Shown piece after piece: positions 1-7,852 of a stretch of DNA of 38,497 nt (the first letter of the stretch is position 1; every line of letters begins with the position of its first letter). The notes under the pieces were generated by a model. It searched no databases, was not told the DNA's origin, and was given only the letters and a program-made list of their open reading frames with translations. The position numbers were made by a program, and so were the translations under genes. The stretch spans positions 1-38,497 of the forward strand of contig JAUXSL010000104.1 of NCBI GenBank assembly GCA_030679975.1, given 5' to 3'. The stretch comes from Actinomycetota bacterium (GTDB taxonomy: Bacteria; Actinomycetota; Aquicultoria; CAJVYJ01; JAUVQD01).

Positions 1-43
1 CATCCAGGCCGATAAGCCAGACCGGTCTGCGCTCCTTAGTCAC
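1..43 (-). CDS. Partial N-terminus, possible type I phosphodiesterase/alkaline phosphatase-superfamily protein
   Basis: A GTG codon at 43-41 opens a frame that runs off the left edge after 14 codons. It is preceded by GGGAG five bases upstream, a good ribosome-binding site, and lies 14 bases past the stop of the methyltransferase gene, so it looks like the next gene of the same operon. The visible residues are MTKERRPVWLIGLD. A hydrophobic strand ending in IGLD(G) at the very N-terminus is typical of the type I phosphodiesterase/nucleotide pyrophosphatase family, where the Asp binds metal. That assignment rests on only a few residues; the gene call is firmer than the function. Confidence 0.45.
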   Translation of the reverse strand, partial: MTKERRPVWLIGLD

Positions 44-57
44 TTGTACTCCCGACC

Positions 58-807
58 CTATTTTCCATTTTCTGCTTCTCTATTTTCTGCACTCGCTTCG
101 CGCCGCCTCGCCACACATATCAAGCTCGGCTGCAACCCGACCGGCAGCAGGACGACCGGCGCCCATCTTAAAACGGTTTTCGCCAAGGCCCCCAACGGAC
201 CTACTTTAGCGGCGGCTTTGTTTATCTGATAATCCGGCAGGCTTTCCGTCTTGACAAAGCGGGAATCGAACCCGGCTGTCGCCAGCTTGCCGGCCAACTC
301 CTTGACTGACATGACCGATGGATGCCAGACCGACACGTTAGCCGTCTTACGGTAGTATAGGTCATGTAGCAGGCGATTTGGAGTCTTAATAAAGAAAAGC
401 CCGCGCGGCCCCAGCAACCTGTCGGCTTCCCCTATCAGCCGTTCCGGCGCCTCCAGGTGCTCGATAAACTCGACAGCGACGATGGCGTCAAATGAACCGT
501 CCTGATATTTTAAATCGATCGCGTCGGCGACCGCGAAATCTATATGCGGGTAATTTTTTTTAGCGACCTCGATTGCGACCGGGCTGATGTCGGTAGCCGT
601 CACGACAAAGCCCAACCGGGCCAAAACCGCCGCCGCATGCCCGCCGCCGCAGCCGACTTCCAATATTTTCGCTCCCGGATCAAGACAACTTTTTATCTCT
701 ATCAGCAACTCCGCAGCCAGGCTGTGGTCGGAATAAAGATAAGAAGACCGGTCCGCCAAGTTGCGGGTATGCCCTTCGATATATCGCTCGCGCGCCGAAT
801 CGCTCAA
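58..807 (-). CDS. Class I SAM-dependent methyltransferase
   Basis: This 249-residue protein carries the Rossmann-fold SAM-binding motif I at residues 49-57 (LEVGCGGGH), an acidic strand-2 end (TATDIS) and a motif IV-like segment (FDAIVAVEFIEHLE), as in UbiG/Methyltransf_11 family enzymes. The C-terminus has a short hydrophobic stretch near residues 210-232 that could touch the membrane. It starts at TTG in a 4-base TTGA overlap with the stop of the upstream GT4 gene, with GGAGG seven bases before the start, so translation is probably coupled. Within a glycan locus it likely methylates a sugar or a lipid-linked intermediate; the acceptor cannot be read from sequence. Confidence 0.85.
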   Translation of the reverse strand: MSDSARERYIEGHTRNLADRSSYLYSDHSLAAELLIEIKSCLDPGAKILEVGCGGGHAAAVLARLGFVVTATDISPVAIEVAKKNYPHIDFAVADAIDLKYQDGSFDAIVAVEFIEHLEAPERLIGEADRLLGPRGLFFIKTPNRLLHDLYYRKTANVSVWHPSVMSVKELAGKLATAGFDSRFVKTESLPDYQINKAAAKVGPLGALAKTVLRWAPVVLLPVGLQPSLICVARRREASAENREAENGK

Positions 808-1988
808 GACTCGACCTCCACGGGAATCGATTTACCTATCACTTGTTCATATGTCTTTAGATATTGCCGGGCGACATTTCCCCAGCTAAATCTGCTTGCT
901 ATCTCACGACTCCCGGCCCCGTATGCCCGGCGCTTATCGTCGTCGCCCAGAATATCGATGATGGCCCGCCCGAGCGCCCCGGAATCGCCGGCGCTTACGA
1001 TCAGACCGTTGCCGTCGATCAACTCGTCGGTACCGCCGGTGGCCGTCACCACCACGGGTAGGCCGCTGGCCATCGCTTCAAGCAAAGCGTTCGACATGCC
1101 TTCAAAATGAGAGGGCAAGACAAACAGGTCCGACCGCCGGTAGATGTCCGGTAAACCATCGTGATCGACCGCGCCCAACCATGTTACATCCCGGCCCACG
1201 CCCTCAGATTCCGCCAGAGCCGACAGGCTGTCTTTTAAATTGCCTTCACCCACGACCGTCAGCTCAACCGGCCCCAGGCTCTCTTTGATGGCCGGCAGGG
1301 CCCGGATAAGATCGTCAATACCTTTACGGCCGATCAACCGACTAACGCTAATCAATCTAGCAGCCGCGTTCTCCAGCTTTGACCGGCCCACGGGATTTCG
1401 ATGCTCAGCCGGCGAGAACTGCCGGCAATCGACACCGTTGTGGATGATGTCGATCGGCGTATCCGAGCTGGTCAGATGAGCCAGCTTCATCAAGCCCTCA
1501 CTGTTGGCCTGGACAGCCGACGCGCTCTTGAGCACCCGCCTGAATGCCGGCTTCAGTGCGGCGTTCATCCAATTAAAACGGTTGTTAAAACCGGGGACAT
1601 CCGAGCCGCGCAACGAAACGATATAGGGCAGCCGCCCGCGCAGCCCGTAAGCGATCACCCCGCAAGGGATAGCAAAGAAGGCATGGCATAAGTCGTAATC
1701 GGTCCTGTCCACTAGGCGCCGGGCGTAGAGCGCCGCCCTGACGCTATAGTCGAGTATCTCAGGCTGGGTCCAATAATGCCGGTTGGCCTTTCGTATCGCC
1801 AGCTTGTGGATGGAAACATTTCCCGCCAACTCGGTAATGGCAAATCTACCATCGGACGAACTCGTCACCAGGTCGACTCTTATCTCGCTCGAAGCCGCGA
1901 ACTCGCGCAATAGATAATAAAGAGCGTTAGCCGCCCCGCCTCCGAGCGGCGGATATTCATAATTCAGGATTAAGACACGCGGTGACAT
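804..1988 (-). CDS. GT4 family glycosyltransferase
   Basis: This 394-residue GT-B fold enzyme begins with a Gly-rich N-terminal loop (YEYPPLGGGAAN) and has the GT4 C-terminal nucleotide-sugar site, with ISVSRLIGRKG near residues 213-223 and the E-x7-E element HFEGMSNALLEAMASG near residues 294-309. It is a retaining transferase using an NDP-sugar and should act at the cytoplasmic face of the membrane on a growing glycan. Donor and acceptor are not predictable. It lies 51 bases after the GT2 gene and overlaps the methyltransferase start by four bases. No strong ribosome-binding site is visible before its ATG. Confidence 0.9.
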   Translation of the reverse strand: MSPRVLILNYEYPPLGGGAANALYYLLREFAASSEIRVDLVTSSSDGRFAITELAGNVSIHKLAIRKANRHYWTQPEILDYSVRAALYARRLVDRTDYDLCHAFFAIPCGVIAYGLRGRLPYIVSLRGSDVPGFNNRFNWMNAALKPAFRRVLKSASAVQANSEGLMKLAHLTSSDTPIDIIHNGVDCRQFSPAEHRNPVGRSKLENAAARLISVSRLIGRKGIDDLIRALPAIKESLGPVELTVVGEGNLKDSLSALAESEGVGRDVTWLGAVDHDGLPDIYRRSDLFVLPSHFEGMSNALLEAMASGLPVVVTATGGTDELIDGNGLIVSAGDSGALGRAIIDILGDDDKRRAYGAGSREIASRFSWGNVARQYLKTYEQVIGKSIPVEVES

Positions 1989-2039
1989 ATATTCTAACTA
2001 TTCTACCTTGTACAGCAGGTGAGGGGAAGGAGAGGGAAA

Positions 2040-3071
2040 CTAAACCTCTACATCCCCGAGCAGACCGGCTGCCGTCTTGTCGTCGAGAGCGCCGCGATTG
2101 GGTTGGACGACCGTCTTGACCGTGTAGATAGGTTTCCCTTGGTTTTCATAGTAGGCCCGGGTGACCAACTCGCCGATCAAGCCGGTCGAGATGAGTTGGA
2201 TGCCGGCGACAAAGAGGATAAGGCTTGTTAAAAGCATCGGGTTGCCCGTCAAGTCCATATTGGCAAACAACTTCATGGCCACGGCGCCCGTAAACATGAG
2301 GCCGCCGCCAAAGAGGCTTAAAAGGCCCAGCTTGCCGAAGAATTGTATCGGGCGGGTCCGATATTCGAGCAAGAACTTGACGTTGGCCAAGTCCAGGAGT
2401 ACGCGCGAGGTGCGCGACAGCGTATATTTCGACCGGCCGAACTGACGCCGGCGATGGTTTACTTTTACCTCGGTGACGCGCGCGCCCCGCTCGTTGGCGA
2501 GCGCCGGGATAAAACGGTGGAGCTCGCCGTAGAGATTGAGGTTTTTCACGACCTCGCGCCGGTAAGCTTTTAAGGTACAGCCGTAATCGTGAAGAGCCAC
2601 CTTGGTTAGACGGGAGATCAGCCAATTGGCTATCTTTGACGGGAGTTTGCGGTTAAGCCACGAGTCTTGGCGGGCATGGCGCCAGCCGCTGACGATATCG
2701 TACCCTTCATCAAGCTTGGCGAGGAGAACAGCGATATCCGCGGGATCGTTCTGCAAATCGGCATCCATGGTGATGATGATATTCCCATGCGCGAAATCAA
2801 AACCGGCGCTTAGCGCCGCGGTCTGGCCGAAGTTGCGCCGGAACTGGACGACCCCGACCTGGGGACAATCAGCCTGGATTTGCAGGAGCTTTTCAAAAGA
2901 GCCGTCAAAGGAGCCGTCGTCGATAAAGACTATCTCCCAGGTATACGCCAGCGCGCCCAGCGTCGACTTTAATTCGGCAAAGAGGGCGTCGAGGCTTTCA
3001 GTTTCGTTATATACAGGTATGACTAGGCTAAGATCTATGCCGTGTTCTCTTGGATAGTCGGCTATCCGCAT
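2040..3071 (-). CDS. GT2 polyprenyl-phosphate glycosyltransferase (GtrB/ArnC/DPM1-like)
   Basis: This 343-residue GT-A enzyme starts its catalytic domain with LSLVIPVYNE (residues 14-23), has IDDGS near 50-54 and the metal-binding DAD at 103-105 (TMDADLQNDP). Two hydrophobic segments near residues 245-270 and 280-305 are the pair of transmembrane helices typical of polyprenyl-phosphate sugar synthases. It probably moves a hexose or related sugar onto undecaprenyl phosphate, making a lipid-linked donor. GGAGG lies just before the ATG, and a TTGACA-17-TATCGT promoter lies upstream, making this the first gene of the terminal GT2-GT4-methyltransferase-phosphodiesterase unit. Confidence 0.9.
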   Translation of the reverse strand: MRIADYPREHGIDLSLVIPVYNETESLDALFAELKSTLGALAYTWEIVFIDDGSFDGSFEKLLQIQADCPQVGVVQFRRNFGQTAALSAGFDFAHGNIIITMDADLQNDPADIAVLLAKLDEGYDIVSGWRHARQDSWLNRKLPSKIANWLISRLTKVALHDYGCTLKAYRREVVKNLNLYGELHRFIPALANERGARVTEVKVNHRRRQFGRSKYTLSRTSRVLLDLANVKFLLEYRTRPIQFFGKLGLLSLFGGGLMFTGAVAMKLFANMDLTGNPMLLTSLILFVAGIQLISTGLIGELVTRAYYENQGKPIYTVKTVVQPNRGALDDKTAAGLLGDVEV

Positions 3072-3091
3072 AAAGCCTCCAATTTCTTCAT

Positions 3092-3120
3092 ACGATAAAA
3101 GACCTGGCGCTAAATGTCAA
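3092..3120 (-). promoter_or_regulatory. Sigma-A type promoter for the GT2 gene
   Basis: On the minus strand a perfect -35 box TTGACA (3120-3115) is followed after 17 bases by TATCGT (3097-3092), four of six matches to the -10 consensus. It sits in the divergent gap between the minus-strand GT2 and the plus-strand GT4 and would give a leader of about 15 bases carrying GGAGG. Confidence 0.5.
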
Positions 3121-3132
3121 AACGATAGCGTA

Positions 3133-3161
3133 TTGACTTAGATAATCGGCTGGCCCACAAT
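3133..3161 (+). promoter_or_regulatory. Candidate promoter for the plus-strand GT4
   Basis: TTGACT at 3133-3138 is followed after 17 bases by CACAAT at 3156-3161 (four of six to TATAAT). It lies back to back with the minus-strand promoter, about 40 bases before the GT4 start codon. Confidence 0.4.
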
Positions 3162-3199
3162 ATTTTCGACCTAAACTTCCATCCACACGACGGGAAAGC

Positions 3200-4312
3200 A
3201 TGAGAATTGGCATAGCCGCCAGAGACCTGGCCCGCTCGGGGTGCGGTGTCGGTACCTACATATCCAACATTGTCGACCACGTCACCAGGCAGGATCAGAA
3301 AAACGAGTACGTGATTTTCTGTCAGAACAGAGATTCTATGGACTTGGCGCCCGGCGCCCTGACGCAACGGTTAAACTCAAATAACAAGGTCATTTGGGAC
3401 TATGCGCTGCTGCCGCGAGCGGTCAAGAAACATAAGCTGGATCTGCTTTTCTGTACAAAGAATGTCCTGCCCTTCGGGATCAAAGGAAAATCTATCATCA
3501 CCATACACGACCTGGCTTATTACGACCAATCATTGAATGCTTACAAGCGGCTCGACACGCTCTATATGCGGCGAATGATCCGCTCGTCGGTGGGACGCGC
3601 CAACGGCATCATCGCGGTCTCGGAAAACACAAAGCTGGATATCCTGCGCACTCTCGACCCGCCAAAAGCAACCGGAATAAAAGTAATACACGAAGCCGCC
3701 TCGGAAGCTTTTAGAGTCCTTGAAGACGAAAATATTCTGGCGCGGTGCCGGAAAAAGTACGCGCTCGACGGCCCGTTCTTCTTTTACGCCGGCAGTATCT
3801 CTCCCCGCAAAAACCTGGCTCGGACGGTCAGAGCCTTTGCGCGAATCGCCGGCGATATCCCGCACACGTTTGTCATAACCGGAGGTCGACGGTGGCATGA
3901 CGGCGATTTCTTTGACGCGGTCGGCCGATCCGGGGTAGCTGACAGGATCAAGATATTGGGCCATGTCAACCAAGAGGAGATAGTCGGCCTATACAATCTA
4001 GCCGATTTTTCCATCTACCCGTCGCTCTATGAGGGGTTCGGCCTACCCATCATTGAGGCGATGAGTTGCGGGACGCCGGTGGCCTGCGCCAACGGCACGA
4101 GCCTGCCCGAAGTCGCCGGCGACGCCGCGCTCTTCTTTGACGCCCTTAATGAGGATTCGATCGCCGACGCGATCTTGCGCCTCGCCCAAGATGAAAAACT
4201 CCGGGGCGAATACGCGGCAAAGTCGCTGGACCGGGCGAAAAAGTTTTCATGGCAACGAACGGCGGAGGAGACCATTGCTTTCTTTAACGAGATAGGCGCC
4301 CAGACGCCTTAA
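3200..4312 (+). CDS. GT4 family glycosyltransferase (mannosyl/rhamnosyltransferase-like)
   Basis: This 370-residue GT-B enzyme has the donor-binding half clearly visible: YAGSISPRKNL near 196-206 and YEGFGLPIIEAMSCG at 277-291, with the E-x7-E pair E278/E286, then the SLPEVAGDAA loop typical of WbaZ/WbdB-like transferases. The start ATG follows a GGGAAAGC stretch. It is the only full-length plus-strand gene in the window, it has its own candidate promoter, and its last 29 bases overlap the 3' end of the convergent UDP-xylose synthase gene. It probably adds one sugar to the same polysaccharide. The inverted position suggests separate acquisition or separate control. Confidence 0.9.
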   Translation: MRIGIAARDLARSGCGVGTYISNIVDHVTRQDQKNEYVIFCQNRDSMDLAPGALTQRLNSNNKVIWDYALLPRAVKKHKLDLLFCTKNVLPFGIKGKSIITIHDLAYYDQSLNAYKRLDTLYMRRMIRSSVGRANGIIAVSENTKLDILRTLDPPKATGIKVIHEAASEAFRVLEDENILARCRKKYALDGPFFFYAGSISPRKNLARTVRAFARIAGDIPHTFVITGGRRWHDGDFFDAVGRSGVADRIKILGHVNQEEIVGLYNLADFSIYPSLYEGFGLPIIEAMSCGTPVACANGTSLPEVAGDAALFFDALNEDSIADAILRLAQDEKLRGEYAAKSLDRAKKFSWQRTAEETIAFFNEIGAQTP

Positions 4313-5264
4313 ACCAGTCGATCACTTTGGCCAAGCCTTCTTCCAGCCCCACCTTGGGCTCATAGCCCAGCCAGTCCTTGGCCTTATCGAGTTGAGGACG
4401 CCGCTGGAGGGGATCATCTTGGGGCAGCGGCTGAAAAATTATCTCTGAATCGGATTTGCACATCGCCTTGATCTTCTCAGCCAACTCCAGAACCGGCATC
4501 TCCGCGGGGTTACCGAGGTTGACTATCCTGAGCAAAGGCAAATCGCGCCAACTCGAATCGGCGGCGCCGTCCTCCGCGACTTTATGCAAAACCAGTTTAA
4601 AAGCGTTTATCATATCATCGACATAACAAAAACTGCGCGTCTGCGAACCGTCACCGTAAACAGTCAGCGGTTGTCCGGCCAGGGCCTGGTTGATGAAGTT
4701 AGGTACGGCCCGGCCGTCATCGGCCCTCATCCGCGGCCCGAAAGTATTGAAAATGCGGCCCAGCACGACTCTCATCCCGTATCGCCGCTGGTAAGCCACG
4801 GTAAGCGCCTCCCCGAACCGCTTCCCCTCGTCATAGCAGCTGCGGATGCCGACGGGGTTGACATTCCCCCAATATTCTTCCGTCTGGGGTGTGACCAGCG
4901 GGTCGCCATAGACTTCAGAGGTGGAAGCGATGAACAAGCCGGCCTTGGCGGCAACGGCCAGGTCCAGGACATTGCGCACGCCGATCGAATTTATCAGTAA
5001 GGTCTCGATAGGCATGGCGCTGTAATCAGCCGGACTGGCCGGACTGGCTAAGTGATAGATAAAATCGTAATGACCCGCCGGTAGCGGGTCGCGAATATCG
5101 TGCTCCGTCAATTCGAAGTGACTATTGTTTTGAAGCGGCGCTATGTTGGCCTTGCTGCCGGTCAAAAAATTATCGAGACAGATGACCTGATGCCCCGATT
5201 CCAACAAGGATGCGCAAAGATGCGAGCCGACAAAACCGGCCCCGCCGGTTACCAATATCTTCAT
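4284..5264 (-). CDS. uxs: UDP-glucuronate decarboxylase (UDP-xylose synthase)
   Basis: This is an extended short-chain dehydrogenase of 326 residues. The NAD-binding motif GGAGFVG is at residues 7-13, and the catalytic pair is Y144 and K148 in SCYDEGKR. The segments LASPASP, STSEVYGD and IFNTFGPRM(R) are diagnostic of UXS enzymes, which convert UDP-glucuronate to UDP-xylose with NAD recycled. The frame is open for 20 more codons upstream, but the ATG at 5264 is chosen because family members begin at MKILVTGG and a GGGGGTC stretch stands six bases before it. Together with the UDP-glucose dehydrogenase at 7853-9145 it forms the UDP-glucose to UDP-xylose path. Confidence 0.9.
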   Translation of the reverse strand: MKILVTGGAGFVGSHLCASLLESGHQVICLDNFLTGSKANIAPLQNNSHFELTEHDIRDPLPAGHYDFIYHLASPASPADYSAMPIETLLINSIGVRNVLDLAVAAKAGLFIASTSEVYGDPLVTPQTEEYWGNVNPVGIRSCYDEGKRFGEALTVAYQRRYGMRVVLGRIFNTFGPRMRADDGRAVPNFINQALAGQPLTVYGDGSQTRSFCYVDDMINAFKLVLHKVAEDGAADSSWRDLPLLRIVNLGNPAEMPVLELAEKIKAMCKSDSEIIFQPLPQDDPLQRRPQLDKAKDWLGYEPKVGLEEGLAKVIDWFKASGRLSR

Positions 5265-5329
5265 ACAAGACCCCCGATTGAGTCGGAAAGGACGGTTTCC
5301 GCTCGCCGGCCACGGGCAAGCCATTCCTT

Positions 5330-5338
5330 ATAATATCA
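5330..5338 (-). promoter_or_regulatory. Possible extended -10 promoter before uxs
   Basis: On the minus strand TGATATTAT (5338-5330) forms an extended -10 element (TGn-TATTAT). The corresponding -35 region is poor (three of six). It would give uxs a leader of about 58 bases. The 79-base gap (5265-5343) holds nothing else recognisable. Confidence 0.25.
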
Positions 5339-5343
5339 GAAAT

Positions 5344-7848
5344 CTAGTAGACCTTCACTTTAAACGACGGCCGCTTAAGCCCTAAGTCTTTAAACCAAAC
5401 GACCCCCAGCGCGACAATATCGAGCCGGAGCGTATACCGGCCCGGGCGGGGCGGAGTGTCGATGAAGTACGTCTCTGTGTAGCGCTGACCCGGTCCGATA
5501 TCGTAGGCAAGCCCTAGAACCTGCGGGTCTCCCAGTTGCCGCCGGTCCTTGTCGTACCAAAACGCCGCTAAATGGACTTCACCCCGGTCAAAGGGGACCT
5601 CCAAGCTGGCGTCGGGATCGAACTTCACCGTCCAGACCGCCTTGCCTCTATTGACCACACCAATTTTGACCGGCAATTTAGACCCGGCCATGGCCCGGCC
5701 CTCCACCGAGACGCCGGTAAAGCGACCGCCCAGACCATTATTATCGACACTGACCGGCATACCGGCCACGCCGTTGACTTCCATTGAATAGCTTGATTCT
5801 TTGATAAGCGGGGACGACAGATTAATCCGCAGGCGCCGGCGGCCCCGTCCGGCCGGCCCATCGATCTGCGCGCGCATCCAGGTCTCGGCGCCGGGCTCGA
5901 GCACCAGAGGCAGGCGGGGCCAGGCGCTACCGGAACTCCCATCCTGCCAGGTAAATCCGGCGCCGGGCTCCTCGCCCGGTCGCACGACGAGGCGCTCTTT
6001 CGTGGTGTTCAATACACGCCAGGCGATGTTGACCGGTCTGCCGACCGGTGTCGCCGCCGGCGCTCGAAGGCGCGCCGCCACCGACCGGCTTGGCGAATGC
6101 GACGCTTCCGGTCGGACGGCAAAGACAATATCATCCCCGAACCGCCTGACGACCTTAACTCCGGTCACCTTCCCCGCGCGCTTCATCAATGACGCGGCCA
6201 GACGGCGGTTGCCGCCGGTGTGGTAAATCAAGTAATCCACATTCAGCCGCCTTAAAACGGCGGCGCCGGTACCGTCCGGAAAACCCGCCAACACCTCGAT
6301 GATCTGAGCATATTCAGGCGGCGTGTACCCGCTGTAGCCGTTTACCAGCCGATTCCAATGATATGTAGAATAATACAAGTATCGAACATCGGTATTCCAA
6401 CCGCCGACAATGGCGCCTTCTTTAACGTCCACGGACGGGAGCTCGATAATTCTTTTGTCGCTTTGGCCTGCCAGCCACCGGTAGACCGGCGGCACCCGGC
6501 CGAACGAGGGTATCTCCGGCGACAGTTTAAACGGCCAAGTTGCCTGGACGATGACAACACCAAGGCAGGCAGCGACGACCAGGCGACGCTTGAGCGCGGG
6601 CGAAAAGCCGAACCTGTTTCCATAAAGCGCGACTAGCTCCTGCCAGCCGTAAGCGGCCAGAACGACCAGCGATAGAGTGACCAGTATGCCTAATCTGGCC
6701 GGTACCCGTAGCGCCTTGAACCCGGGAAGCCAGCGCCATAAAAACCAATAAGGCATCGTTATACGGGTCGCGCCCCAGGTGACAAACGGACCGAAACTTA
6801 AGACCAGCGCGACCAGACCCAAAAGCAAATAAAAGCGTTTTATTTTGGCCCGCTGGACTACTTCGCCGGACGCCTTGAAAGATCTCCGCCAGGTGATGAC
6901 AGCCGCGACCACGGTCCCCAGGACCGCGAAGACTCCGGGCCACAAAAGATGTTCCCAGTTGACTCCGGCCTTTGGCGCCCAGGCGCCGCCGAAGACTCTC
7001 AGTAAGACGGGGTTGGTTGTCGACAGATAATCGACCGGCTTGGCCGAAAAATAAGCGGTCTCGCCCAGGTTGCGGCTAAAACCCGGCAGCGTACGCGCGA
7101 GCTTCAAGTAGCGTAGAGCGAAGGGAGCGACGCCGGCGCCGACGATCACCGACATTAGCAGGAGCGGGGCGGCCAACTTGCGGTCAAGCCGGATAACCCC
7201 GGCGAAGACAAAAAAGAGTATAAACAAAGCCAGGACAAGCGCCCCGTAGAAACCATAGTACCAGCCCGACAAGGCTTGAAGGGTTAAGAAAACCGCGCAA
7301 AGGGCGGCATCGCGCCGGCGTCGGGCCACCAGCCAGCGGTGGGCGAAATAGACCGTCATCACTAAAAACCCATCCGTCAATAATTGAATATGGCCCATCT
7401 GCGCCATCCGATAGGTGGAAAAAGAATACGCGGCCCCGGCGACGAACGCCACGCCTTCGCTGCCGGTTAAGAATCGGGCGAGCAGAAACATGGCCGTGGC
7501 CGAGAAGACAAAAGAAGCCAGGATGAGCAGGTTGTAGGCGATCATAGGGTTGCCTGACAACAAATTTACCGGCGTGACCAGCAGGGCCGGCGGCAGCAAT
7601 AGGTCGGAGTAGGCGAGCGTGTCCCTGTACGGGTAGAAGATGTTGGCGGCGAAGAGACCGGCCGGATTCGTCAGAAGCGCGTGACTGTCCCAGGCCAAGA
7701 CCCAGGTATTAAAGAGGGGGTCGCCGGCGTCGACCGGCACCCGCGACCCGATCGCCATGAGTAGCGGCCAGGCGACGACCAGGGTGATCAAAAGATAGGC
7801 AACAATTGCCTTGGGCAGGACGGACCGGCGTTTGTCATGAGGAGCCAT
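5344..7848 (-). CDS. Large polytopic membrane protein, GT-C/GT39-like, with C-terminal beta domains
   Basis: The N-terminal half has around ten hydrophobic segments. The first periplasmic loop carries an acidic pair and the DPLFNTWVLAW motif, resembling the catalytic Asp loop of GT-C transferases that use polyprenyl-phosphate sugars outside the membrane. From about residue 480 it becomes soluble and beta-rich, ending in two Ig/CARDB-like modules with GRYTLRLDIVALG near the C-terminus. The family is usually left unnamed. Two starts are possible: ATG at 7848, five bases past the end of ugd, or TTG at 7878 inside ugd, adding ten residues. ATG is preferred. Its likely role is adding a sugar from a lipid donor outside the membrane, inferred only from topology and context. 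Confidence 0.8.
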   Translation of the reverse strand: MAPHDKRRSVLPKAIVAYLLITLVVAWPLLMAIGSRVPVDAGDPLFNTWVLAWDSHALLTNPAGLFAANIFYPYRDTLAYSDLLLPPALLVTPVNLLSGNPMIAYNLLILASFVFSATAMFLLARFLTGSEGVAFVAGAAYSFSTYRMAQMGHIQLLTDGFLVMTVYFAHRWLVARRRRDAALCAVFLTLQALSGWYYGFYGALVLALFILFFVFAGVIRLDRKLAAPLLLMSVIVGAGVAPFALRYLKLARTLPGFSRNLGETAYFSAKPVDYLSTTNPVLLRVFGGAWAPKAGVNWEHLLWPGVFAVLGTVVAAVITWRRSFKASGEVVQRAKIKRFYLLLGLVALVLSFGPFVTWGATRITMPYWFLWRWLPGFKALRVPARLGILVTLSLVVLAAYGWQELVALYGNRFGFSPALKRRLVVAACLGVVIVQATWPFKLSPEIPSFGRVPPVYRWLAGQSDKRIIELPSVDVKEGAIVGGWNTDVRYLYYSTYHWNRLVNGYSGYTPPEYAQIIEVLAGFPDGTGAAVLRRLNVDYLIYHTGGNRRLAASLMKRAGKVTGVKVVRRFGDDIVFAVRPEASHSPSRSVAARLRAPAATPVGRPVNIAWRVLNTTKERLVVRPGEEPGAGFTWQDGSSGSAWPRLPLVLEPGAETWMRAQIDGPAGRGRRRLRINLSSPLIKESSYSMEVNGVAGMPVSVDNNGLGGRFTGVSVEGRAMAGSKLPVKIGVVNRGKAVWTVKFDPDASLEVPFDRGEVHLAAFWYDKDRRQLGDPQVLGLAYDIGPGQRYTETYFIDTPPRPGRYTLRLDIVALGVVWFKDLGLKRPSFKVKVY

Positions 7849-7852
7849 CCCT

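Noticed and set aside
2146-2625. Second minus-strand frame of 159 codons inside the GT2 gene
   Set aside because: It is a shifted frame of the GT2 coding sequence with Arg/Pro-rich, low-order content.
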